A stretch of DNA of 12,217 nucleotides from Bacteroidota bacterium (GTDB lineage: Bacteria; Bacteroidota; Bacteroidia; NS11-12g; UBA955). This document shows positions 1-6,590 of this stretch, in pieces. Each line of letters begins with the position of its first letter. The first letter of the stretch is position 1. Below the pieces are notes generated by a model. The model was not told the origin of the DNA. It was given only the letters and a program-made list of their open reading frames with translations, and did not search any database. The position numbers and the translations under genes were made by a program. The stretch spans positions 1 to 12,217 of the forward strand of contig JAURQA010000155.1 of NCBI GenBank assembly GCA_030836345.1, read 5' to 3'.

Positions 1-493
1 CCTGAGATTTATAGTAATTTATTAAAGGTTGAGTCTTGGCATTATATTCAGAAAATCTGTTGCGAATGGTATCCTCATTTTGGTCATCGGCTCTTCCACT
101 TTCTTTACCCCTTGCCAAGAGTCTTTTAACCAACTCATCTTCATTTACTTCTAATCCTAGTACAATGGCGATGCGTGTTTTGTGCGATTCTAGCAAGTGA
201 TCAAGGGCATCTGCCTGTGGAATAGTTCTTGGAAACCCATCAAAAATAAAACCTTTGCTCTCCGCATTCGCAGCCATGAAATTTTCCACCATTCCTACTA
301 CGACGCTATCCGGGACTAATTCACCCTTACTAATAAACTCATTTGCTTGAATGCCTAATGCTGTCTCTGCTTTTCGTTCCGCTCTTAATAAATCTCCTGT
401 TGAGATATGTTTTAACCCGAATTTCTCAATCAACTTGGCACTTTGTGTACCTTTACCCGCCCCTGGAGGGCCAAATATAATGATATTCAACAT
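1..493 (-). CDS. adk: Adenylate kinase, N-terminal 164 residues (C-terminus beyond the window)
   Basis: Cytosolic nucleoside monophosphate kinase (ATP + AMP = 2 ADP). It is read on the minus strand from an ATG at 491-493 and stays open to the window edge, so it is partial, not broken. Visible motifs are the P-loop GPPGAGKGT (residues 8-16), the AMP-binding STGDLLR (31-37) and the NMP-kinase signature FDGFPRT (84-90). The LID region is short: RLLARGKESGRADD (124-137) continues directly into DTIRNRF, as in short-lid adenylate kinases of about 190 residues, so some 25 residues should be missing. The start is supported by M-L-N preceding the first beta strand and by a well-placed promoter (TTG-N20-TATATTTG) ending 5 bases upstream. 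Upstream on the same strand lies an ATP-grasp gene, with an 84-base gap that contains the adk promoter. Identification is from motifs and is very secure. Confidence 0.97.
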   Translation of the reverse strand, partial: MLNIIIFGPPGAGKGTQSAKLIEKFGLKHISTGDLLRAERKAETALGIQANEFISKGELVPDSVVVGMVENFMAANAESKGFIFDGFPRTIPQADALDHLLESHKTRIAIVLGLEVNEDELVKRLLARGKESGRADDQNEDTIRNRFSEYNAKTQPLINYYKSQ

Positions 494-498
494 TAGAG

Positions 499-529
499 CA
501 AATATACAAAATTTGGAGGTGAATGTCAA
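499..529 (-). promoter_or_regulatory. adk promoter, TTG-N20-TATATTTG
   Basis: On the minus strand the -33 element TTG (part of TTGACA) occupies 527-529 and the -7 box TATATTTG occupies 499-506, with a 20-base spacer. This matches the Flavobacterium-type consensus TTG-N17-23-TAnnTTTG exactly. The box ends only 5 bases before the adk ATG (491-493), so the transcript should have almost no leader. Confidence 0.75.
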
Positions 530-577
530 TGCCATCATCCATTCAATGAGTCCTCATTCGCTTCTAAAGAATCAAAC

Positions 578-1600
578 CTAATCCCAAAAAATTTCTGTGT
601 AGTATCTGCCAAATTCTTTTCCCCAATCCAGTTTCCCCCCATTTAGTTCAGGCTCATTACCCAAAGCCTGCTGTATGCTAATATCTGGTATATTAATACC
701 TAAGCCTTCCGCCGCAACTGTTGTTCCCTGCAAACGCGGGTTTATTTCAAGCATTTTTGGTATACCATTCGCATCTTCTTTAAGCTGCACACCAATAGGC
801 CCATGTAGATCAAATAATTCAATAATGCGCGTACAAAAATCAATAATTCCCGTATGATTCACAAACTTCCCACGTGTACTTATTCCATTATTCATCCTTA
901 GCCGTTCTCTAGGAAGAATAAGTTTTGCCTTTCCACGGTGTGCAATACAATCTACAGTATACTCTTTGCCAGGCAAATATTCCATAACCAGAATTTCTCT
1001 AAACGCTACACCTAAAATTTGCCTTAACTCCTCCATGGTACAATGCGCATTATTGGGCTTTTCATTCCAAAATAATTCAGCTCGATCAATGGAGCTGTTT
1101 ATAATTCTAAACCCTCGCATGCCATTGCTTTCCGAAGGTTTTACGCAAATAGTCTTCTCAGGGTAATTGAGTTCTTTGCTCGCATTGGCCAAGTCCTGGA
1201 CATTATTTACAGCTATGTACTCCGGAATCTCAAGACCTGCCGCTTGAATTTTTTGCAGCAAATAATTTTTGTTATTGCAGATTTGGAGACTTGTAAGGGC
1301 ATTTACCACCACTTTGCAATTCAGTTTTTCAAAGGCCAATATATGAGATGAAAAAAGTTCCAATTCCTTTGTTACTAATGGGATTAAGACATGAATATGG
1401 TGGGTTTCAACAATAGCTAATAGCTCCTGAATAAAGTTTTTATTCGAAGCTTTTGGAATGGTATGAAAAACAGAACAGAGGCCTTTGCCTGTAGCTTTTG
1501 GATCTGCATCCGCTCCATGAACCGTATATTTTTGATGAATCGATTTTATGATCCCTGGCCCTCCAGGAGAACCCGCACCGGTAATCAAAACATTTTTCAT
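578..1600 (-). CDS. ATP-grasp domain protein (CarB-like ligase), polysaccharide-cluster type
   Basis: Cytoplasmic ATP-dependent carboxylate-amine/thiol ligase of unknown substrate, 340 residues. The N-terminal Rossmann-like pre-ATP-grasp domain begins MKNVLITGAGSPGGPG (glycine-rich loop, residues 8-16). The ATP-grasp fold follows: a nucleotide-contacting lysine in ICVKPSESNG (K154), the MEYLPGKEYTVD segment (206-217), PIGVQLKED (268-275) and the metal-binding ELINPR-type end, here LEINPRLQGT (E285, N287). The reading frame extends to an ATG at 1660. I prefer the ATG at 1598-1600 because it begins exactly at the first beta strand and avoids overlap with the divergent gene at 1654. A near-consensus box (TACTTTCG) lies just upstream. 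Its neighbours are glycosyltransferases and a flippase, so it may join an amino acid or similar group to a sugar precursor. That role is inference; the fold is secure. Confidence 0.85.
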   Translation of the reverse strand: MKNVLITGAGSPGGPGIIKSIHQKYTVHGADADPKATGKGLCSVFHTIPKASNKNFIQELLAIVETHHIHVLIPLVTKELELFSSHILAFEKLNCKVVVNALTSLQICNNKNYLLQKIQAAGLEIPEYIAVNNVQDLANASKELNYPEKTICVKPSESNGMRGFRIINSSIDRAELFWNEKPNNAHCTMEELRQILGVAFREILVMEYLPGKEYTVDCIAHRGKAKLILPRERLRMNNGISTRGKFVNHTGIIDFCTRIIELFDLHGPIGVQLKEDANGIPKMLEINPRLQGTTVAAEGLGINIPDISIQQALGNEPELNGGKLDWGKEFGRYYTEIFWD

Positions 1601-1604
1601 CTTG

Positions 1605-1612
1605 CGAAAGTA
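1605..1612 (-). promoter_or_regulatory. Candidate -7 box of the ATP-grasp gene, TACTTTCG
   Basis: Seven of eight positions match TAnnTTTG (C replaces the last T). It ends 4 bases before the ATG at 1598-1600. No TTG is found at a 17-23 base spacing, so this is the weakest of the nine boxes, but its position relative to the start is the same as for its neighbours. Confidence 0.4.
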
Positions 1613-1632
1613 GGAAGTATAATTTGAAAGAG

Positions 1633-1640
1633 TAAATTTG
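1633..1640 (+). promoter_or_regulatory. Candidate -7 box for the glycosyltransferase at 1654, TAAATTTG
   Basis: Exact match to TAnnTTTG, followed by 13 bases and then the ATG at 1654-1656. No TTG sits at the usual spacing upstream. It lies in the 53-base gap shared with the divergent ATP-grasp gene. Confidence 0.5.
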
Positions 1641-1653
1641 TTGCACCTACAAA

Positions 1654-2799
1654 ATGACAAATCGAAAAAAAATAGTTCATGTCAGTTACTACTTTCATCC
1701 TGAAATGGGCTATGATATTAATTTGATAGGGAAGCTTCATTCCAAAGATTTCGATTATGTAATTATTACCTCAAATATATTAGACCCATGGAATACCAAT
1801 GCACCGGAAATAAAAGAGAAAGATCTCGAATTTGAGGAGAAGTTTAATGTCAAAATAATCCGATGCTCCTCTATCACTCCTTTTAATAAGCATTCCGTCT
1901 ATATGAAAAGGCTTCGAAAGACTATTTTAGCACAAACACCAGACCTTGTTTTTTTTCATGGGGTGGAAGCCTATACTTATTATTTTACCTTACTCACTTT
2001 ACCCAAGACCATTAAAATATTTGCCGATACGCATACCCTTCGTTCCCAATTTAAAGACATGGGCTTTATTGGAAACATCGCATTCATTTTCTTTAAAAAG
2101 AGGATTGTTCCAAGAATTAACAAAGCGCCAAATGTATTTTTTTATACCGCTCCAGAAAATAAAGACATGCTTACTGAGGACTTTGGATTTGACCCTCAGT
2201 TAATCGAGGACAATGAAATATCTGTAGACCACTCCGTCTTTTATCCTAAACCAGCGGATAAATCCTTGATTCCAGGTTTAAAACAACAATTAACCATAGG
2301 ATATGTAGGGAAGTTTGATTCGCATAAGGAACCCCACCTTATTATGGAAGCACTCAAAAAAATGGACTTAAAGCAATCCATAAACCTACTTCTTATTGGC
2401 CCTAGGGATGAAAAATACATGAATAAATCATGGAATGAAGATGGGTTGAACGAGAGAATTTCTGTTTTTCACAAGGGAAGTGTTAAGAACACTGAACTCG
2501 TAGATTATTACAGCTTATTTGATTTTCTTATAATTCCAAAGTTTAACTCATTAAGCAGTTTGGATATTCAGGCCTGTGCTAAACCCCTTATTATGGAAAA
2601 TGACGCAACCAATGCCTTGCGATGTAAAAAGGGTGGTGTTCTATATAAATCCAATAACATAGATGATCTTGCAAGAGTAATAACCAAGCTTATAGAAGAC
2701 GATACACTTCGAGAATCACTGTCACAGCAGGGGTGGGAATATGTTAAAGAAAACTACAACTATCTCAGTAAGCTGAAAAAGATAGAGAGTTTGTACTAA
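1654..2799 (+). CDS. Glycosyltransferase, GT4/GT-B-like, with degenerate EX7E motif
   Basis: Probable cytoplasmic GT-B fold sugar transferase of 381 residues for surface glycan assembly; donor and acceptor are unknown. The N-terminal half is acceptor-domain-like (FFHGVEAYTYY, 100-110; IFADTHT, 122-128). The C-terminal donor-binding half begins at LTIGYVGKFDSHKEP (213-227), continues through LLLIGP (245-250), and has the conserved LDIQACAKPLIME stretch (303-315), which lines up with the LEAMACGKPVI region of GT4 enzymes. The second glutamate of the EX7E motif is D304 and the first is absent, so the usual nucleotide-sugar contacts are altered. The protein ends with the amphipathic ENYNYLSKLKKIESLY tail common in this family. 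Its stop is 2 bases from that of the convergent flippase gene. The start is the first ATG after a TAAATTTG box. The superfamily call is firm; activity is less sure. Confidence 0.8.
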   Translation: MTNRKKIVHVSYYFHPEMGYDINLIGKLHSKDFDYVIITSNILDPWNTNAPEIKEKDLEFEEKFNVKIIRCSSITPFNKHSVYMKRLRKTILAQTPDLVFFHGVEAYTYYFTLLTLPKTIKIFADTHTLRSQFKDMGFIGNIAFIFFKKRIVPRINKAPNVFFYTAPENKDMLTEDFGFDPQLIEDNEISVDHSVFYPKPADKSLIPGLKQQLTIGYVGKFDSHKEPHLIMEALKKMDLKQSINLLLIGPRDEKYMNKSWNEDGLNERISVFHKGSVKNTELVDYYSLFDFLIIPKFNSLSSLDIQACAKPLIMENDATNALRCKKGGVLYKSNNIDDLARVITKLIEDDTLRESLSQQGWEYVKENYNYLSKLKKIESLY

Positions 2800-2801
2800 T
2801 A

Positions 2802-4334
2802 CTATTTTGTAAGTTTAATTAAGAGCGGTTCTAAAAATCCAAGAAATTTAAACTTCTGGACAAATGCCAAGGACTGCTGATTTATATCTACTGAAATTTT
2901 ATATTTAAGCAAAGTGGCAAAGAAAAATGGAAGCAGTAGGGTAGATTTAACAATACTGTCAAGTAAAGGATTGTAGAACCAATCTCCAAAGAATGGAATT
3001 GCAAAAAATAGCAAACTAATGAGGAGTAATTTAAGGTGATTTTTGGTGTAAGGAATCATTTTAAAGTATTTCTTAATCACTAAGGTGACCAGAAGCATAA
3101 TCATTAGAAAAGTGAGACTTGTAGCAATGGCAGCTCCATTTATTCCATAAATGGGTATTAAAATCACATTCCCAGCAATGCCTATTGCAGCTCCAAGAAC
3201 AAAGCTTATAAAAGCAACTGGGTAGAACTTTGAAGTCGCAATAATTGGACTTGCAGCTCCCGTGCTTAAATCAATTAGTTTACCAATTCCTATAATGAGA
3301 ACGACATATTTACCCATTCTGTAGATTTCACCCTTAGGCATGATCTCATAGAAAGTATCCAGGTTCAACCAAATAGCAAAAAAGAGGAAGGTCCCCATGA
3401 AGAGTTGGGTAATAGAAGATCGTTTGTAAAGATTTGAGAGTTCTTTGAAATTACTGTTTTTAATATGCTCAGATATAATTGGGGTAAGGATTTGAGACAT
3501 ACTTCTTCGAGGTATTTCAATAAAAGAAGCCAAATAAAACGCCACCGTATAAATAGCAGTGTAGTCCAAAGATTTCATATGGCTAACCATTACAAAATCA
3601 ATTTTATCGATGAATAAACCACTTACTCCCCCAAAAAAAAGAAATGCAGTGTACTTGGTCATATCCTTAAACAAAGGCTTGTTTTTTTTATAAAATGGCG
3701 GATTGGGCTTTAATGATAATGTGCCAAGCTTGCGAAAGAAATAAAAGTTAAGAAGTACAGAAAGGGAATAAATACCCACAATACCCCAGGTGCAAGCTAT
3801 AAAATCTAAAATGCCTAAATAAAATAGAAAAGCAATGGAAATTATACCAATACGTTGAACCACCTCTCTAATAAAATAGGGTTTAGCAATCCGTCCGAAA
3901 TTGGCACTGGAAACTTCTATTATTGTGAGGCAAACAGTTGCAAGAACTAAGCCCCCCAAAACAGAGATTAAGTCATTCGTAATTAAGTCACTTTTGGCAT
4001 TAAACAACTTTAACAGGTCTGTCTTAAAAATAAAAAGAGCGCCAAACACAAGGACGAGTCCTACAGCGGGTGCTAGCAGAGAGTAAAAGAAAAATCCATT
4101 ATGCCCGTTCGAATCATTCTTAAAATAGGTGAAGTACTTATTAATCGAATAATTGGTGCCCATGAGTGCAAAGCCGCTTAGAACGGCAGCTAATTCAATG
4201 AGCAAGCGTATTGCGCCAAACTGTTCAGGCGTAAAAAAATAGGGAAATAAAAAGAAAAGACTAATAAATCCTATCCCAATTCCAACATAATTGGAAACAC
4301 TTGCCTTAAAGCTCTGTCGAATTACAACTCCCAC
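2802..4334 (-). CDS. Polysaccharide flippase, Wzx-like (MOP/MATE-MVF superfamily), GTG start
   Basis: Inner-membrane protein of 510 residues, predicted to move lipid-linked oligosaccharide units from the cytoplasmic to the periplasmic face. I count about 12-14 hydrophobic segments, for example near 13-33, 42-60, 80-103, 121-141, 161-193, 309-325, 371-396, 400-421, 434-449 and 461-479. The N-terminus (RQS followed by a first membrane segment and then the LFPYFFTPEQFGAIRLL segment) and the ILIPIYGINGAAIATS stretch (391-406) are characteristic of flippases in Bacteroidota O-antigen clusters. The start is GTG at 4332-4334. An in-frame TAA occurs 9 bases upstream and no better start precedes the conserved RQS. 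A TACATTTG box lies 20 bases upstream. Its presence among glycosyltransferase genes supports a Wzx role. The length is normal for the family. Confidence 0.88.
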   Translation of the reverse strand: MGVVIRQSFKASVSNYVGIGIGFISLFFLFPYFFTPEQFGAIRLLIELAAVLSGFALMGTNYSINKYFTYFKNDSNGHNGFFFYSLLAPAVGLVLVFGALFIFKTDLLKLFNAKSDLITNDLISVLGGLVLATVCLTIIEVSSANFGRIAKPYFIREVVQRIGIISIAFLFYLGILDFIACTWGIVGIYSLSVLLNFYFFRKLGTLSLKPNPPFYKKNKPLFKDMTKYTAFLFFGGVSGLFIDKIDFVMVSHMKSLDYTAIYTVAFYLASFIEIPRRSMSQILTPIISEHIKNSNFKELSNLYKRSSITQLFMGTFLFFAIWLNLDTFYEIMPKGEIYRMGKYVVLIIGIGKLIDLSTGAASPIIATSKFYPVAFISFVLGAAIGIAGNVILIPIYGINGAAIATSLTFLMIMLLVTLVIKKYFKMIPYTKNHLKLLLISLLFFAIPFFGDWFYNPLLDSIVKSTLLLPFFFATLLKYKISVDINQQSLAFVQKFKFLGFLEPLLIKLTK

Positions 4335-4354
4335 TAATCTTTAACTTTCCAAGG

Positions 4355-4362
4355 CAAATGTA
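4355..4362 (-). promoter_or_regulatory. Candidate -7 box of the flippase gene, TACATTTG
   Basis: Exact TAnnTTTG match on the minus strand, with 20 bases between it and the GTG start at 4332-4334. No TTG at the expected spacing is visible. It supports use of the GTG start over any downstream codon. Confidence 0.5.
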
Positions 4363-4410
4363 AAATAATATAGCTCTAGGTTCATGATTTTAATCTAGGA
4401 ACACATATAA

Positions 4411-4450
4411 TAAGGAGATAAAAAGTTAGTTATTTCTCCTTAAATTTTTT
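4411..4450 (+). terminator. Hairpin plus T-run in a divergent gap (orphan terminator-like)
   Basis: taaggaga (4411-4418) pairs with tctcctta (4435-4442) around an AT-rich 16-base loop, followed by six T at 4445-4450. The form is that of a plus-strand factor-independent terminator, but no plus-strand gene ends upstream of it. The nearest genes both start here and point away. It may be left over from a lost gene. Confidence 0.35.
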
Positions 4451-4460
4451 GCTGGACGGA

Positions 4461-4485
4461 ATGGCCTCATTTCAAATGAGGCCAT
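4461..4485. repeat. Perfect inverted repeat (10-bp stem, 5-base loop)
   Basis: atggcctcat (4461-4470) is exactly complementary to atgaggccat (4476-4485) around ttcaa. The symmetry extends into the loop, leaving a single central base. No T-run follows on either strand. It could be a protein-binding site or the terminator stem of the possible gene remnant on the minus strand, whose TGA (4492-4494) lies 6 bases before it. Confidence 0.6.
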
Positions 4486-4491
4486 AAAATT

Positions 4492-4608
4492 TCAAAAACA
4501 AAGTTCCTTGAGCAATAATGTATCATGCTGTTCTAAAGGAAGCTCTTTAATTTTATTGCTATATTCCTTATAAATACATTGTACTTTTGCTTGAATGTTA
4601 TCCGAAAT
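4492..4608 (-). pseudogene. Possible C-terminal remnant of an unidentified gene
   Basis: On the minus strand, 38 codons are open from just after an in-frame TGA to the TGA at 4492-4494. The composition is protein-like: charged and helical, with NIQAKVQCIYKEYSNK followed by a tail ending LLLKELCF. No ATG or GTG start exists in frame. It overlaps the promoter and first codons of the divergent methyltransferase gene. A perfect hairpin follows 6 bases after its stop. This could be the tail of a gene lost when the cluster was rearranged, or a chance open frame. I do not recognise the family. Confidence 0.25.
4556..4589 (+). promoter_or_regulatory. Promoter of the methyltransferase-glycosyltransferase operon, TTG-N23-TACTTTTG
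   Basis: TTG at 4556-4558 and the exact -7 box TACTTTTG at 4582-4589 are 23 bases apart, at the edge of the allowed 17-23 range. The box ends 5 bases before the ATG at 4595-4597, which implies a leaderless or nearly leaderless mRNA for the two-gene operon. Confidence 0.6.
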
Positions 4609-5308
4609 TCAAGAATATTTAAAGGGCACAAAGTTTTCTAATGGATTAATTATCAATTTTAAGAACAAATTGAATAACCGTCTCTTAGACAGGGTTAAAT
4701 ATTTGGGAAATATAGTGGAAAATAAACGTGTTATTCATGTCGGATGTTGTGACCATATTCCGCTCATTCAAAAGAAAATTGATGTGAATAGGTGGCTTCA
4801 TCAAATATTAAATGATAGCGCCAAGGAGGTATGCGGGATTGATATCGATAATGAGGCTATTGAATATGCCAAGAGTGTCTCGGGTTGTTCAAATATTATA
4901 AATAGAGATATTATACAGGACGATCTATCAGATATAACGGACAAAAAATGGGATTTTATTCTTCTAGGTGAAATTTTGGAACATACAACTAATCCCAATG
5001 AGTTCTTATCTAAAATTCATCAAAAGTTTAAAGGTTCAGTCAAATCCATAATTGTTACAGTTCCCAACTCACTTAGGTTAAAAAATTTTAAAATGAGCTT
5101 GAAGAATAAAGAATTTATTAATTCAGATCATAAATATGAATTTACTCCATATACCTTAGCTAAAGCACTTACATTAAGTGGTTTTAAAGTTCAAAAAATG
5201 GAAACTGCGTTCTATGACGAGGTAACTAATCATGGTTTTTTTCACAAAATTTTATATAAAAAATATCCCATGTTAAGAGATGATTTAATCATAGTAGGGG
5301 ATTTCTAG
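4595..5308 (+). CDS. Class I SAM-dependent methyltransferase of a polysaccharide cluster
   Basis: Cytoplasmic Rossmann-fold methyltransferase of 237 residues; the acceptor is unknown. Motif I is the HVGC variant RVIHVGCCDH (45-54) instead of GxGxG. Motif II is CGIDIDNEAIEYA (80-92), in which the acidic residues at the strand end should bind the SAM ribose. The motif IV region is WDFILLGEILEHTTNP (119-134), followed by the TVPNS strand (155-159). The HKYEFTPYTLAKALTLSGF segment (179-197) is typical of methyltransferases that place methyl groups on sugars or glycan ends in cell-surface clusters. The stop TAG abuts the ATG of the next glycosyltransferase, so the two are translated from one message. 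The gene is markedly AT-rich: one 60-base stretch in it (5101-5160) has only 14 G or C by hand count. Fold secure; substrate is inference. Confidence 0.85.
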   Translation: MLSEIQEYLKGTKFSNGLIINFKNKLNNRLLDRVKYLGNIVENKRVIHVGCCDHIPLIQKKIDVNRWLHQILNDSAKEVCGIDIDNEAIEYAKSVSGCSNIINRDIIQDDLSDITDKKWDFILLGEILEHTTNPNEFLSKIHQKFKGSVKSIIVTVPNSLRLKNFKMSLKNKEFINSDHKYEFTPYTLAKALTLSGFKVQKMETAFYDEVTNHGFFHKILYKKYPMLRDDLIIVGDF

Positions 5309-6538
5309 ATGAGCTATTCTCAGAAGGAACTTATCGTTTTAACAACTCAGTTTCCTTACGGAAACCAGGAAGCTTTTTTAGAGCTAGAGATAGTTGAATT
5401 GGCTCAGATATTCAATAAAATTAGAATAGTTCCAACCACGTCCACTGGTGCTCCTCGAAATATTCCGCTTAATTGTGAAGTGGTAAAATTGCCGAATAAT
5501 TTGACTGGAACTCAAAAGTATTTGGAATTGTTTAACCCGATAAGTATATATAAGGCTGGTCAAGTTATTTTTAAGGAGAGGCTTGCTGGTGGTGGTAAAG
5601 AGTTCTTTCAAGCACCTATAAAGAGTTTTAAGAAATCCATTTTTATTCATCGCTATTCCAAATGGGTAGATAACAGATTTAAGGATAAAAATCAAGGCAT
5701 TGAAACTATAATTTATAGCTATTGGTTTGATCCAATTATTTTAGCTTGGAAGAACTACAGCAATAGCATTTTAGTATGCCGCTCGCATAGTTCCGATACC
5801 TACAAGGGGATAACTAATCAAATTCTCAAGCATGGATTACTCGCAAATGTGAGCAAAGTTTTTTGCATATCTGATTATGTTCAAGAATACGTAAGAGTTT
5901 TTTGGAAAGCACCCTATGAAAAAATAGCATTGAGCCGATTAGGAGTCCGCATTCCAATTAAGGAAGAAAGCTTTAAAGACAATAGTTCATTTACTATTGT
6001 GAGTTGTTCAAATATGATTCCTCTTAAAAGAACAGCGCAAATAGCTCAAGCTATTCTTGATATAAAAGCTGAAAGAAAAATTAAATGGTACCATTTTGGT
6101 GATGGCGAGTGCAGGCAAGAAGTGGAGGAACTGATACAAAATTATCAAAAAAATGAGCTGTTTGAATTACAACTCATGGGTAGTCTTCCCAATCAAGAAA
6201 TTTTGAGTTTTTATGAGAAGAATAAAGTAGATGTCTTCGTAAATTTCTCAGAATCAGAAGGAATTCCTGTTAGTATTATGGAAGCATTTTCATACGAAAT
6301 TCCCGCTATTTGTGCAGATGTTGGAGCCTGTTCTGAGATCGTGAAAAATGGGCACAATGGAGTGCTTCTCCCGTCTGATGCCTCCGTTTTTGATTTGACA
6401 AAGGCTCTTCAGGACCTACTCAAATTGGATCATATAGATAAGACTCAAATGAATAAAAACGCTTTGAATACTGTTAAACAAGACTATTCGGTAAATAATT
6501 ACAGCAAATTTGCCCAAAGCTTAAATAGTTTAAAGTGA
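5309..6538 (+). CDS. Glycosyltransferase family 4 (GT-B)
   Basis: Sugar transferase of 409 residues with a canonical GT4 C-terminal domain. It has the inter-domain segment SKVFCISDYVQEYV (182-195), the donor-domain start FTIVSCSNMIPLKR (228-241), HFGDGECRQEVEELI (262-276) and the EX7E motif with E317 and E325 in SESEGIPVSIMEA, followed by a typical DVGACSEIVKNGHNGVLLP stretch (337-355). The N-terminal domain opens with LIVLTTQFPYGNQEAFLELEI (8-28), as in colanic-acid-type transferases that act on lipid-linked intermediates. The ATG immediately follows the methyltransferase stop (TAGATG, no gap) and it is the only gene here without its own TAnnTTTG box, which indicates strict operon expression. 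It probably acts with that methyltransferase on the same glycan. The sugar is unknown. Confidence 0.88.
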   Translation: MSYSQKELIVLTTQFPYGNQEAFLELEIVELAQIFNKIRIVPTTSTGAPRNIPLNCEVVKLPNNLTGTQKYLELFNPISIYKAGQVIFKERLAGGGKEFFQAPIKSFKKSIFIHRYSKWVDNRFKDKNQGIETIIYSYWFDPIILAWKNYSNSILVCRSHSSDTYKGITNQILKHGLLANVSKVFCISDYVQEYVRVFWKAPYEKIALSRLGVRIPIKEESFKDNSSFTIVSCSNMIPLKRTAQIAQAILDIKAERKIKWYHFGDGECRQEVEELIQNYQKNELFELQLMGSLPNQEILSFYEKNKVDVFVNFSESEGIPVSIMEAFSYEIPAICADVGACSEIVKNGHNGVLLPSDASVFDLTKALQDLLKLDHIDKTQMNKNALNTVKQDYSVNNYSKFAQSLNSLK

Positions 6539-6573
6539 TTGAGTTTTACAAACTTTATGAAATATTTAACCCC

Positions 6574-6581
6574 TAATTTTG
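6574..6581 (+). promoter_or_regulatory. Candidate -7 box of leuS, TAATTTTG
   Basis: Exact TAnnTTTG match ending 9 bases before the ATG at 6591-6593. It overlaps an in-frame TTG at 6579-6581, which therefore is unlikely to be translated. No TTG -33 element is seen at 17-23 bases. Confidence 0.5.
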
Positions 6582-6590
6582 CATCTTCAA

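Noticed and set aside
351..581. Plus-strand open frame opposite adk
   Set aside because: It is the antisense of adk and its promoter; its sequence has no family character.
1601..1660. Longer start for the ATP-grasp gene (ATG at 1660)
   Set aside because: It would add 20 non-conserved residues and overlap the start of the divergent glycosyltransferase. The ATG at 1600 begins exactly at the Rossmann strand.
5384..5695. 103-codon minus-strand open frame inside the second glycosyltransferase
   Set aside because: Fully antisense to a gene with clear GT4 motifs, no promoter box, no recognisable protein.
6579..6590. TTG start for leuS four codons upstream
   Set aside because: The TTG is part of the TAATTTTG promoter box, so it would lie before the transcript start. 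The ATG at 6591 matches the usual LeuRS N-terminus.
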